The notes: generated from the letters alone by a model not told the origin. A stretch of 64,000 bases of DNA from Atriophallophorus winterbourni (GCA_013407085.1 JACCGJ010001756.1:1-64000); one strand, 5' to 3'. Counted from the stretch's first letter, positions 20,635 through 33,912 are shown. Made by a program: numbers and translations.

Positions 20635-23351
20635 AATCATATCATCAAAAAGAATTACACAGCATTATTTATATTGTGTCATTGATCATTAACAATTGTT
20701 ATCTTCGGAATTCAATGCTAGCATTTCGTTCGACGGATAAAACATTTGGCCCGCTATGCTATCACAAACTAGATTAGTGTTAAACTTCCACCGTTGGTCC
20801 TAAGGCTAACAACTCATTATTTCTTCATCTACGACACTCTTTTGTTGCGTCGCGATAACATTACACATCATTTAGTGTACATGAAACCGGTTGTGGAGAT
20901 TCTCGCGTAATCAAACTTTCCGTGTGAACGTCACATGAGTTTTATACTTCTCACAAACGAACATACCAGGTTTTTCGGAAAGTGCTGTTAAAAAAATAAT
21001 ACACATCAAATAAGTTTGTTTTAACAATGTTGAATAGCAAACATAATTGGATATATATAATTGATTATCACATATTTTCATGTATTTCTACTAAACACAT
21101 TTTCCGCGACCGTGTTTTTTTGTTTTTATTCGGCAGGTACACTATGTACGATATGATCGGCTTGCCATCAAAAATTATAGGACTATCAGAATTAGTGAGC
21201 TTTTAGGGCACTGTTGGGTATCTTGACAAGAAGAAATTGTTTGCACGTACATAATCACATGTAGATTGAGATAAATGAAGATATCTGTTCATGCAATGTT
21301 TAGGTAGCTTTTCGTGGGTGATCAAAGTACATTATCAATTAGCGCTAACCTACCGCTTGCGAATGATATTCATAACACTTTCCTTTGACACAACATAAGA
21401 GCCAGTAGCGCCAAACAGTTAGAAGATGACAAATGCGAGATCATAATATTTTGGTTGAAGCAACAGCATTTTGGAAACATGAACCGATGAAAAACGTTAG
21501 CTGCAATCAAACGAGTTCAAATTCGTTATGACCATTCAAACGAGACCTGCGAGTCCACGACTTGACCTGTACCGATACTCACGAAATCGACTGATATATC
21601 AGACCGATGTTACAACCCGGACTGAAATGATTCAGGTTAGGTGCTGTGGTTGTTTGATTTACCCAAACAGGTTCGTGAATGTTTGTTAGTTGCCACTCGT
21701 TGCCATTCAATAACCTGACGGTTTCTCTCATATGGTCCGCTAAAATGCCCGCTTGGCGACAAAACGGTCACTTCGTAAATTTTACCAGAAACTTCATCTA
21801 CGCACATTTTGAAAGATCCATGCGATTTGTCAAACAAGCCTGTCATATTTACCATGATGTTAACTATCGAAGAGTTGCAGTTGGTGCAACCATCTTTAGG
21901 ACATTTTATCACAATGACTTAACCAGAATCTTTATGTACCTGATTGGTTCTGGATCGACTGCCTCTGTTCAACTTACAGTGTCCCACCCTTGTATTATGA
22001 ATCCTCAGAAATGTATCCCCTTCTTTTTGAAAATGATGTCCTTTTCAATTGAATTTGCGGATTGATCTGAGCCATGTATCCCGATAATTGACACCCACAT
22101 TAACCTGTCCTCGAAAACTTCAAACAGACCTCATCTATACGTATTAAGTATATCGCTTCACATTTGAATAATAGAGAATTCAGGCATTCTTTCGTAACTC
22201 TCCTTGCCTGCCATTTAGTTATTGAGTCTTGATCTATTTTTCAATGACAGTTTTATTTTCGTATTACTTTAGATATGGAAAAGTTGCATAAATTATTTTT
22301 GGCTTCAGTCGACCGACGTCAAACATGGATTCACATCACATTAGCAGGATGCTTACATGCTCTATAGCGTATCGAATAATGGAACAGTTCCGTTTCCGAT
22401 GAACAATTTCTCTTGCACTATAAGGTCGACCGATGACTGTTTATGGTGCGGTTTTCGAAAAGCGTTTGGATGAATAACTCCATTTAGATAGAGATGATTA
22501 GGCTTCTGTCAGTCTCTGTTTCATTTAAGTGCGCGGATATTATAATTGGATGCCGCTGTTGAGATTTGTTCGCCCAAGTCATGATAAAACAAAACCACCG
22601 AGTGATGCCTCTTAGGCGTTCAAATTGAACAAAATATTGTCAGCATTAGCGAGAATCAATTTCGAAACATCTCCAACTCTAAAATCTGTGAACTCTAATG
22701 CCAATATCCTAGCTGGGCATTACTAACTATCAATTCTACCAGTATGGTCTCTGAAACAAGACGTTCACATCTTCCTCTTAGGATCAAAAGTAATATTCCA
22801 TTGTAATTGGAAGTTCTCGTTAAAAACACTATGTGTGAGGTAATCTTCCGTTAAACTGGCGAACAGTTTTATGTGTTAATCAGAGATTCCGTGGATCAAT
22901 TCAGACTATTCAGTAAATCAGATTCTGTTACACAATATAATAGAATCAAACGGATGAAAACGGATATTTCATGTTTTTGAAAAAATATTTGTTAATTATG
23001 TATTCCGGGACATTTTGTATTTGACATCGGAATGTGGAACAAGCACGTTGTTCTGGGAGCATCTAATTCAAAATAATACGATAGATTTGGTTTTAGGTTT
23101 CCTCAATCTTGAGATAGTAATTTCAATGATACAATATAAAATTTTCCTGTAACAAAGTTCTCGCTCTCAAGTTATTCAGTTAAATGTGTGTGTTGTATAA
23201 CTGACAGGTATATCATATATGTCTAAAACCTAATTGTTTTGTTGATACAGAATTCATGCTTTAATTTTTATGTTGGTTCGATTCAAGCCTGACAAGATTA
23301 TTGGTCCTAAGTTTGATTACCCAAAGCAGTGAGGATATTCAAAGCAACTTT
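20635..23351 (+). repeat. Tandem unit, copy 1 (2,717 bp)
   Basis: Left half (to about 22,060) differs from copies 2-4 at several percent of positions. Right half is essentially identical to them. A 39-bp segment present in copies 2-4 is missing at 22,048-22,053, between two ATTGAA direct repeats. It also lacks a few bases near 21,240. Confidence 0.85.
21637..21912 (-). other. Cys-rich 91-codon frame in tandem copy 1
   Basis: Minus-strand frame beginning IKCPKDGCTNCN and continuing with FKMCVDEVSGKIY and SGPYERNRQVIEWQRVATN. It reads like protein but no family was recognised. It opens directly after a stop and has no ATG at its start (the first codon listed is GTG). The equivalent in copy 3 differs at about nine amino-acid-changing and two silent positions, and copies 2 and 4 have a stop, so present-day selection on a protein is unlikely. 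It may be a fragment of an older coding element. Confidence 0.3.
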
Positions 23352-26112
23352 AATCATATCATCAAAAAGAATTACACAGCATTATTTATATTGTGTCATT
23401 GAACATTAACAATTGTTATCTTCGGAATTCAATGCTAGCATTTCGTTCGGCGGATAAAACATCTGACCCGCTATGCTATCACAAACTAGAACAGTGTTAA
23501 ACTTTCACCGTTGGTCCTAACGCTAACAACTCATTATTTCTTTATCCACGACACTCTTTTGTTGCGTCGGGATAACATTACACATCATTTAGTGTACATG
23601 GAACCGGTTGTGAAGAGTCTTGCGTAATCAAACGTTCCGTATGAACGTCACATGTGTTTTATACTGTTGACAAACGAACATACCAGGTTTTTCGGAAATT
23701 GCTGTTGAAAAAATAATACACATCAAATCAGTTTGTTTTAACAATGTTGAATAGCAAACATAATTAGATACATATAATTGATTATCACATATTTCCATGT
23801 ATTTCTACTAAACACATTTTACGCGACCGGGTTATTTTGTTTTCATTCGGCAGGTACACTATGTACGATATGATCGGCTTGCCATCAAAGATTTTAGGAC
23901 TATCAGAATTAGTGAGCTTGTAGGGCACTGTTGGGTATCTTGACAAGAAGAAATTGTTTGATTACACGTACATAATCACATGTAGATTGAGATAAATGAA
24001 GATATCTGTTCATGCAATGTTGAGATAGCTTTTCGTGGGGGATCAAAGTGCATTATCAATTAGCGCTAACCTACCGCTTGCGAATGATATTCATAACACT
24101 TTTCTTTGACACAACATAAAAGCTAGTAGCGCCAAACAGTTAGAAGATGACAAATGCGAGATCATAATAATTTGGTTGAAGCAACAGCAATTTGGAAACA
24201 TGAACCGACGATAAACGTTAGCTGCAATCAAACGAGATCAAATTCATTATGACCTTCCAAACGAGACCTGCGAGTCCACGTCTTGACCTGTACCGTTTGT
24301 CACGAAGTCGACTGATATATCACACCGATGTTACAACCCGGACTAAAATGATTCAGGTTAGGTGCTGTGGTTGTTTGATTTGCCCAAACAGGTTCGTGAA
24401 TGTTTGTTAGTTGCCACTCGTTGTCATTGAATAACATGACGGTTTCTCTCATATGGTCCGCAAAAATGCCCGCTTGGCGACAAAAGGGTCACCGCGTAAA
24501 TTTTACCAGAAAATTCATCTACGCACATTTTGAAAGATCCATCCGATTTGTCAAACAAGCCTGTCCAATTTACCATGATGTTTACTATTGAAGAGTTGCA
24601 GTTGGTTCAACCATCTTTAGGACATTTTATCACATTGACTCAACCAGAATCTTTATGTACCTGATTGGTTCTGGATTGACTGCCTCTGTTCAACTTACAG
24701 TGTTCCACCCTTGCTTTATGAATCCTCAGAAATGTATCCCCTTCTTTTAGAAAATGATGTCCTTTTCAATTGAAACAGGCTGAAGAAGGATTTTGGATCA
24801 GCACATCATTGAATTTGAGGGATTGATCAGAGCCATGTATCCCGATAATTGACACCCACATTAACCTGTCCTCGAAAACTTCAAACAGACCTCATCTATA
24901 CGTAGTAAGTATATCGCTTCACATTTGAATAATAGAGAATTCAGGCATTCTTTCGTAACTCTCCTTGCCTGCCATTTAGTTATTGAGTCTTGATCTATTT
25001 TTCAATGACAGTTTTATTTTCGTATTACTTTAGATATGGAAAAGTTGCATAAATTATTTTTGGCTTCAGTCGACCGACGTCAAACATGGATTCACATCAC
25101 ATTAGCAGGATGCTTACATGCTCTATAGCGTATCGAATAATGGAACAGTTCCGTTTCCGATGAACAATTTCTCTTGCACTATAAGGTCGACCGATGACTG
25201 TTTATGGTGCGGTTTTCGAAAAGCGTTTGGATGAATAACTCCATTTAGATAGAGATGATTAGGCTTCTGTCAGTCTCTGTTTCATTTAAGTGCGCGGATA
25301 TTATAATTGGATGCCGCTGTTGAGATTTGTTCGCCCAAGTCATGATAAAACAAAACCACCGAGTGATGCCTCTTAGGCGTTCAAATTGAACAAAATATTG
25401 TCAGCATTAGCGAGAATCAATTTCGAAACATCTCCAACTCTAAAATCTGTGAACTCTAATGCCAATATCCTAGCTGGGCATTACTAACTATCAATTCTAC
25501 CAGTATGGTCTCTGAAACAAGACGTTCACATCTTCCTCTTAGGATCAAAAGTAATATTCCATTGTAATTGGAAGTTCTCGTTAAAAACACTATGTGTGAG
25601 GTAATCTTCCGTTAAACTGGCGAACAGTTTTATGTGTTAATCAGAGATTCCGTGGATCAATTCAGACTATTCAGTAAATCAGATTCTGTTACACAATATA
25701 ATAGAATCAAACGGATGAAAACGGATATTTCATGTTTTTGAAAAAATATTTGTTAATTATGTATTCCGGGACATTTTGTATTTGACATCGGAATGTGGAA
25801 CAAGCACGTTGTTCTGGGAGCATCTAATTCAAAATAATACGATAGATTTGGTTTTAGGTTTCCTCAATCTTGAGATAGTAATTTCAATGATACAATATAA
25901 AATTTTCCTGTAACAAAGTTCTCGCTCTCAAGTTATTCAGTTAAATGTGTGTGTTGTATAACTGACAGGTATATCATATATGTCTAAAACCTAATTGTTT
26001 TGTTGATACAGAATTCATGCTTTAATTTTTATGTTGGTTCGATTCAAGCCTGACAAGATTATTGGTCCTAAGTTTGATTACCCAAAGCAGTGAGGATATT
26101 CAAAGCAACTTT
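23352..26112 (+). repeat. Tandem unit, copy 2 (2,761 bp)
   Basis: Shares with copy 4 a distinct set of variants between about 24,280 and 24,910 (for example 'tacgtagtaag' near 24,899) that copies 1 and 3 do not have. The Cys-rich frame is interrupted here by a stop (TGA on the minus strand at 24,606-24,608). Confidence 0.9.
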
Positions 26113-28874
26113 AATCATATCATCAAAAAGAATTACACAGCATTATTTATATTGTGTCATTGAACATTAACAATTGTTATCTTCGGAATTCAATGCTAGC
26201 ATTTCGTTCGGCGGATAAAACATCTGACCCGCTATGCTATCACAAACTAGAACAGTGTTAAACTTTCACCGTTGGTCCTAACGCTAACAACTCATTATTT
26301 CTTTATCCACGACACTCTTTTGTTGCGTCGGGATAACATTACACATCATTTAGTGTACATGGAACCGGTTGTGAAGAGTCTTGCGTAATCAAACGTTCCG
26401 TATGAACGTCACATGTGTTTTATACTGTTGACAAACGAACATACCAGGTTTTTCGGAAATTGCTGTTGAAAAAATAATACACATCAAATCAGTTTGTTTT
26501 AACAATGTTGAATAGCAAACATAATTAGATACATATAATTGATTATCACATATTTCCATGTATTTCTACTAAACACATTTTACGCGACCGGGTTATTTTG
26601 TTTTCATTCGGCAGGTACACTATGTACGATATGATCGGCTTGCCATCAAAGATTTTAGGACTATCAGAATTAGTGAGCTTGTAGGGCACTGTTGGGTATC
26701 TTGACAAGAAGAAATTGTTTGATTACACGTACATAATCACATGTAGATTGAGATAAATGAAGATATCTGTTCATGCAATGTTGAGATAGCTTTTCGTGGG
26801 GGATCAAAGTGCATTATCAATTAGCGCTAACCTACCGCTTGCGAATGATATTCATAACACTTTTCTTTGACACAACATAAAAGCTAGTAGCGCCAAACAG
26901 TTAGAAGATGACAAATGCGAGATCATAATAATTTGGTTGAAGCAACAGCAATTTGGAAACATGAACCGACGATAAACGTTAGCTGCAATCAAACGAGATC
27001 AAATTCATTATGACCTTCCAAACGAGACCTGCGAGTCCACGACTTGACCTGTACCGTTTGTCACGATGTCGACTGATATATCACACCGATGTGACAATTT
27101 GGACTGAAATGATTCAGGTTAGGTGCTGTGGTTGTTTGATTTACCCAAACAGGTTCGTGAATGTCTGTTAGTTGCCACTCGTTGCCATTGAATAACCTGA
27201 CGGTTTCTCTCATATGGTCCGCTAAAATGACCGCTTGGCGACAAAACGGTCACCGCGTAAATGTTACCAGAAAATTCATCTACGCACATTTTGAAAGATC
27301 CATCCGATTTGTCAAACAAGCCTGTCCCATTTACCATGATGTTTACTATCGGAGAGTTGCAGTTGGTGCAACCATCTTTAGGACATTTTATCACATTGAC
27401 TCAACCAGAATCTTTATGTACCTGATTGGTTCTGGATCGACTGCCTCTGTTCAACTTACAGTGTTCCACCCTTGCATTATGAATCCTCAGAAATGTATCC
27501 CCTTCTTTTTGAAAATGATGTCCTTTTCAATTGAAACAGGCTGAAGAAGGATTTTGGATCAGCACATCATTGAATTCGACGGATTGATCAGAGCCATGTA
27601 TCCCGATAATTGACACCCACATTAACCTGTCCTCGAAAACTTCAAACAGACCTCATCTATACGTATTAAGTATATCGCTTCACATTTGAATAATAGAGAA
27701 TTCAGGCATTCTTTCGTAACTCTCCTTGCCTGCCATTTAGTTATTGAGTCTTGATCTATTTTTCAATGACAGTTTTATTTTCGTATTACTTTAGATATGG
27801 AAAAGTTGCATAAATTATTTTTGGCTTCAGTCGACCGACGTCAAACATGGATTCACATCACATTAGCAGGATGCTTACATGCTCTATAGCGTATCGAATA
27901 ATGGAACAGTTCCGTTTCCGATGAACAATTTCTCTTGCACTATAAGGTCGACCGATGACTGTTTATGGTGCGGTTTTCGAAAAGCGTTTGGATGAATAAC
28001 TCCATTTAGATAGAGATGATTAGGCTTCTGTCAGTCTCTGTTTCATTTAAGTGCGCGGATATTATAATTGGATGCCGCTGTTGAGATTTGTTCGCCCAAG
28101 TCATGATAAAACAAAACCAACGAGTGATGCCTCTTAGGCGTTCAAATTGAACAAAATATTGTCAGCATTAGCGAGAATCAATTTCGAAACATCTCCAACT
28201 CTAAAATCTGTGAACTCTAATGCCCAATATCCTAGCTGGGCATTACTAACTATCAATTCTACCAGTATGGTCTCTGAAACAAGACGTTCACATCTTCCTC
28301 TTAGGATCAAAAGTAATATTCCATTGTAATTGGAAGTTCTCGTTAAAAACACTATGTGTGAGGTAATCTTCCGTTAAACTGGCGAACAGTTTTATGTGTT
28401 AATCAGAGATTCCGTGGATCAATTCAGACTATTCAGTAAATCAGATTCTGTTACACAATATAATAGAATCAAACGGATGAAAACGGATATTTCATGTTTT
28501 TGAAAAAATATTTGTTAATTATGTATTCCGGGACATTTTGTATTTGACATCGGAATGTGGAACAAGCACGTTGTTCTGGGAGCATCTAATTCAAAATAAT
28601 ACGATAGATTTGGTTTTAGGTTTCCTCAATCTTGAGATAGTAATTTCAATGATACAATATAAAATTTTCCTGTAACAAAGTTCTCGCTCTCAAGTTATTC
28701 AGTTAAATGTGTGTGTTGTATAACTGACAGGTATATCATATATGTCTAAAACCTAATTGTTTTGTTGATACAGAATTCATGCTTTAATTTTTATGTTGGT
28801 TCGATTCAAGCCTGACAAGATTATTGGTCCTAAGTTTGATTACCCAAAGCAGTGAGGATATTCAAAGCAACTTT
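26113..28874 (+). repeat. Tandem unit, copy 3 (2,762 bp)
   Basis: Differs from copies 2 and 4 mainly in 27,050-27,670, where it is closer to copy 1. It has one extra C near 28,223, which accounts for the 2,762 period. Confidence 0.9.
27119..27394 (-). other. Cys-rich 91-codon frame in tandem copy 3
   Basis: Same frame as 21,637-21,912 with nine amino-acid differences, including replacements at two adjacent bases of one codon (Met/Gly). Upstream on the minus strand a different frame gives DPEPIRYIKILVES directly before it, so a longer ancestral frame broken by a shift is possible. Function unknown. Confidence 0.3.
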
Positions 28875-31539
28875 AATCATATCATCAAAAAGAATTACAC
28901 AGCATTATTTATATTGTGTCATTGAACATTAACAATTGTTATCTTCGGAATTCAATGCTAGCATTTCGTTCGGCGGATAAAACATCTGACCCGCTATGCT
29001 ATCACAAACTAGAACAGTGTTAAACTTTCACCGTTGGTCCTAACGCTAACAACTCATTATTTCTTTATCCACGACACTCTTTTGTTGCGTCGGGATAACA
29101 TTACACATCATTTAGTGTACATGGAACCGGTTGTGAAGAGTCTTGCGTAATCAAACGTTCCGTATGAACGTCACATGTGTTTTATACTGTTGACAAACGA
29201 ACATACCAGGTTTTTCGGAAATTGCTGTTGAAAAAATAATACACATCAAATCAGTTTGTTTTAACAATGTTGAATAGCAAACATAATTAGATACATATAA
29301 TTGATTATCACATATTTCCATGTATTTCTACTAAACACATTTTACGCGACCGGGTTATTTTGTTTTCATTCGGCAGGTACACTATGTACGATATGATCGG
29401 CTTGCCATCAAAGATTTTAGGACTATCAGAATTAGTGAGCTTGTAGGGCACTGTTGGGTATCTTGACAAGAAGAAATTGTTTGATTACACGTACATAATC
29501 ACATGTAGATTGAGATAAATGAAGATATCTGTTCATGCAATGTTGAGATAGCTTTTCGTGGGGGATCAAAGTGCATTATCAATTAGCGCTAACCTACCGC
29601 TTGCGAATGATATTCATAACACTTTTCTTTGACACAACATAAAAGCTAGTAGCGCCAAACAGTTAGAAGATGACAAATGCGAGATCATAATAATTTGGTT
29701 GAAGCAACAGCAATTTGGAAACATGAACCGACGATAAACGTTAGCTGCAATCAAACGAGATCAAATTCATTATGACCTTCCAAACGAGACCTGCGAGTCC
29801 ACGTCTTGACCTGTACCGTTTGTCACGAAGTCGACTGATATATCACACCGATGTTACAACCCGGACTAAAATGATTCAGGTTAGGTGCTGTGGTTGTTTG
29901 ATTTGCCCAAACAGGTTCGTGAATGTTTGTTAGTTGCCACTCGTTGTCATTGAATAACATGACGGTTTCTCTCATATGGTCCGCAAAAATGCCCGCTTGG
30001 CGACAAAAGGGTCACCGCGTAAATTTTACCAGAAAATTCATCTACGCACATTTTGAAAGATCCATCCGATTTGTCAAACAAGCCTGTCCAATTTACCATG
30101 ATGTTTACTATTGAAGAGTTGCAGTTGGTTCAACCATCTTTAGGACATTTTATCACATTGACTCAACCAGAATCTTTATGTACCTGATTGGTTCTGGATT
30201 GACTGCCTCTGTTCAACTTACAGTGTTCCACCCTTGCTTTATGAATCCTCAGAAATGTATCCCCTTCTTTTAGAAAATGATGTCCTTTTCAATTGAAACA
30301 GGCTGAAGAAGGATTTTGGATCAGCACATCATTGAATTTGAGGGATTGATCAGAGCCATGTATCCCGATAATTGACACCCACATTAACCTGTCCTCGAAA
30401 ACTTCAAACAGACCTCATCTATACGTAGTAAGTATATCGCTTCACATTTGAATAATAGAGAATTCAGGCATTCTTTCGTAACTCTCCTTGCCTGCCATTT
30501 AGTTATTGAGTCTTGATCTATTTTTCAATGACAGTTTTATTTTCGTATTACTTTAGATATGGAAAAGTTGCATAAATTATTTTTGGCTTCAGTCGACCGA
30601 CGTCAAACATGGATTCACATCACATTAGCAGGATGCTTACATGCTCTATAGCGTATCGAATAATGGAACAGTTCCGTTTCCGATGAACAATTTCTCTTGC
30701 ACTATAAGGTCGACCGATGACTGTTTATGGTGCGGTTTTCGAAAAGCGTTTGGATGAATAACTCCATTTAGATAGAGATGATTAGGCTTCTGTCAGTCTC
30801 TGTTTCATTTAAGTGCGCGGATATTATAATTGGATGCCGCTGTTGAGATTTGTTCGCCCAAGTCATGATAAAACAAAACCACCGAGTGATGCCTCTTAGG
30901 CGTTCAAATTGAACAAAATATTGTCAGCATTAGCGAGAATCAATTTCGAAACATCTCCAACTCTAAAATCTGTGAACTCTAATGCCAATATCCTAGCTGG
31001 GCATTACTAACTATCAATTCTACCAGTATGGTCTCTGAAACAAGACGTTCACATCTTCCTCTTAGGATCAAAAGTAATATTCCATTGTAATTGGAAGTTC
31101 TCGTTAAAAACACTATGTGTGAGGTAATCTTCCGTTAAACTGGCGGACAGTTTTATGTGTTAATCAGAGATTCCGTGGATCAATTCAGACTATTCAGTAA
31201 ATCAGATTCTGTTACACAATATAATAGAATCAAACGGATGAAAACGGATATTTCATGTTTTTGAAAAAATATTTGTTAATTATGTATTCCGGGACATTTT
31301 GTATTTGACATCGGAATGTGGAACAAGCACGTTGTTCTGGGAGCATCTAATTCAAAATAATACGATAGATTTGGTTTTAGGTTTCCTCAATCTTGAGATA
31401 GTAATTTCAATGATACAATATAAAATTTTCCTGTAACAAAGTTCTCGCTCTCAAGTTATTCAGTTAAATGTGTGTGTTGTATAACTGACAGGTATATCAT
31501 ATATGTCTAAAACCTAATTGTTTTGTTGATACAGAATTC
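28875..31539 (+). repeat. Tandem unit, copy 4 (cut by gap)
   Basis: Nearly identical to copy 2 over the whole sequenced length; one difference seen is G for A near 31,146. It stops at the N run just after a GAATTC, about 97 bases short of where the unit should end. Confidence 0.9.
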
Positions 31540-32539
31540 NNNNNNNNNNNNNNNNNNNNNNNNNNNNNNNNNNNNNNNNNNNNNNNNNNNNNNNNNNNNN
31601 NNNNNNNNNNNNNNNNNNNNNNNNNNNNNNNNNNNNNNNNNNNNNNNNNNNNNNNNNNNNNNNNNNNNNNNNNNNNNNNNNNNNNNNNNNNNNNNNNNNN
31701 NNNNNNNNNNNNNNNNNNNNNNNNNNNNNNNNNNNNNNNNNNNNNNNNNNNNNNNNNNNNNNNNNNNNNNNNNNNNNNNNNNNNNNNNNNNNNNNNNNNN
31801 NNNNNNNNNNNNNNNNNNNNNNNNNNNNNNNNNNNNNNNNNNNNNNNNNNNNNNNNNNNNNNNNNNNNNNNNNNNNNNNNNNNNNNNNNNNNNNNNNNNN
31901 NNNNNNNNNNNNNNNNNNNNNNNNNNNNNNNNNNNNNNNNNNNNNNNNNNNNNNNNNNNNNNNNNNNNNNNNNNNNNNNNNNNNNNNNNNNNNNNNNNNN
32001 NNNNNNNNNNNNNNNNNNNNNNNNNNNNNNNNNNNNNNNNNNNNNNNNNNNNNNNNNNNNNNNNNNNNNNNNNNNNNNNNNNNNNNNNNNNNNNNNNNNN
32101 NNNNNNNNNNNNNNNNNNNNNNNNNNNNNNNNNNNNNNNNNNNNNNNNNNNNNNNNNNNNNNNNNNNNNNNNNNNNNNNNNNNNNNNNNNNNNNNNNNNN
32201 NNNNNNNNNNNNNNNNNNNNNNNNNNNNNNNNNNNNNNNNNNNNNNNNNNNNNNNNNNNNNNNNNNNNNNNNNNNNNNNNNNNNNNNNNNNNNNNNNNNN
32301 NNNNNNNNNNNNNNNNNNNNNNNNNNNNNNNNNNNNNNNNNNNNNNNNNNNNNNNNNNNNNNNNNNNNNNNNNNNNNNNNNNNNNNNNNNNNNNNNNNNN
32401 NNNNNNNNNNNNNNNNNNNNNNNNNNNNNNNNNNNNNNNNNNNNNNNNNNNNNNNNNNNNNNNNNNNNNNNNNNNNNNNNNNNNNNNNNNNNNNNNNNNN
32501 NNNNNNNNNNNNNNNNNNNNNNNNNNNNNNNNNNNNNNN
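31540..32539. other. Assembly gap (1,000 N)
   Basis: Exactly 1,000 undetermined bases, a typical placeholder length, within the tandem array. Open frames that appear to cross it are artefacts. Confidence 1.
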
Positions 32540-33430
32540 GGTGCGGTTTTCGAGAAGCGTTTGAAGAAATAACTCCATTTAGATAGAGATGATTAGGCTT
32601 CTGTCAGTCTCTGTTTCATTTAAATGCGCGGATATTATAATTGGATGCCGCTGTTGATATTTGTTCGCCCAAGTCATGATAAAACAAAACCACCGTGGGA
32701 TGCCTCTAAGGTGTTCAAATTGAACAAAATATTGTCAGCATTAGCGAGAATCAATTTCGAAACATCTCCAACTCTAAAATCTGTGAACTCTAATGTCAAT
32801 ATCCTAGCTGGGCATTACTAACTATCAATTCTACCAGTATGGTCTCTGAAACAAGACGTTCACATCTTCCTCTTAGGATCAAAAGTAATATTCCATTGTA
32901 ATTGGAAGTTCTCGTTAAAAACACTATGTAAGTTAACCTTCCGTTAAACTGGCGAACAGTTTTATGTGTTAATCAGAGATTCCGTGGATCAATTCAGACT
33001 ATTCAGTAAATCAGATTCTGTTACACAATACAATAGAATCAAACGGATGAAAACGGATATTTCAAGTTTTTGAAAAAAATATTTGTTATTTATGTATTCC
33101 GGGACATTTTGTATTTGACATCGAAATGTGGAACAAACACGTTGTTTTGGGAGCATCTAATTCAAAATAATACGATAGATTTGGTTTTAGGTTTCCTTAA
33201 TCTTGGGATAGTAATTTCAATGATACAATATAAAATTTCCCTGTAACAAAGTTCTCGCTCTCAAGTTATTCAGTTAAATGTGTGTGTTGTATAACTGACA
33301 GGTATATCATAAATGTCTGAAACCTAATTGTTTTGTTGATACAGAATTCATGCTTTAATTTTTATGTAGGTTCGATTCAAGCCTGACAAGATTACTGGTC
33401 CTAAGTTTGATTACCCAAAGCAGTGAGGAT
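32540..33430 (+). repeat. Tandem unit, copy 5 (right half, array edge)
   Basis: Starts at the position equivalent to 30,729 in copy 4 and is about 3% diverged from copies 2-4. At its end it does not return to the AATCAT junction but continues into ordinary M4 sequence ('caatcaacttctattt'), so it is the right-hand end of the array. Confidence 0.8.
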
Positions 33431-33912
33431 ATTCAATGCAACTTCAATCAACTTCTATTTATTTTCATCCACAGCACTATTTCGTTCCGATTCGCGCAAC
33501 GACAGGATCAGGATACGTATAATTTGTAATGAGAAAAGGACCCGCAGCCTTTTACTCAGAAATATATTTTGAACACAAAACAGTTGGCTCAACATTTTAG
33601 CAATTATATGATCAACATGAATTACAAAGCGTTATTTATAACATCTGATTAAAAATTGACAAGTGTTTCAGACTATGTTGATATCCACAATCCATTGCTT
33701 GCTTCACAATTGCCCATTGAAATATTCGGCAAAGTGAGCAATCACTAAAACCCAACGTCACCGCCAATGTATTTTTTATCAACATAACTATTTCTTTTCG
33801 GTTCGCGCAACGACAGGACCACGATACGTATCATTTCGCGTTCATGAAACCCGATGTAAAATTTCCGGCGTAAATAAAATAGAAAACGCGAATTTAGGGC
33901 TGTCACATTAAT
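33431..33912 (+). repeat. M4 with extra 280-bp segment
   Basis: Contains 'ggacccgcagccttttac' and 'gcaattatatgatcaacatg', the second related to the tandem-unit start. The same extra segment occurs at 63,185-63,460 only, so 32.5-34.4 kb and 62.1-64.0 kb are sister copies. Confidence 0.55.

Larger units (their letters stand above)
20635..33430 (+). repeat. Tandem array of a 2.76-kb non-coding unit
   Basis: The same unit follows itself with period 2,761-2,762: junction AATCAT at 20,635, 23,352, 26,113 and 28,875, and a partial fifth copy after the assembly gap. Each unit contains M10 (part), M12, M1, a Cys-rich minus-strand frame, a piece of M2, M3 and M4. Copies 2-4 are almost identical. The left half of copy 1 and the visible part of copy 5 are several percent diverged, as expected at the edges of an array. 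No conserved long frame spans a unit. Confidence 0.9.

Noticed and set aside
21679..22065. 128-codon plus-strand frame in tandem copy 1 and 127-codon frame in copy 3
   Set aside because: Antisense to the Cys-rich frame and shortened to 63 codons in copies 2 and 4; not conserved as protein.
31514..32578. Long open frames of about 350 codons on both strands
   Set aside because: They cross the 1,000-N gap and consist almost entirely of undetermined residues.
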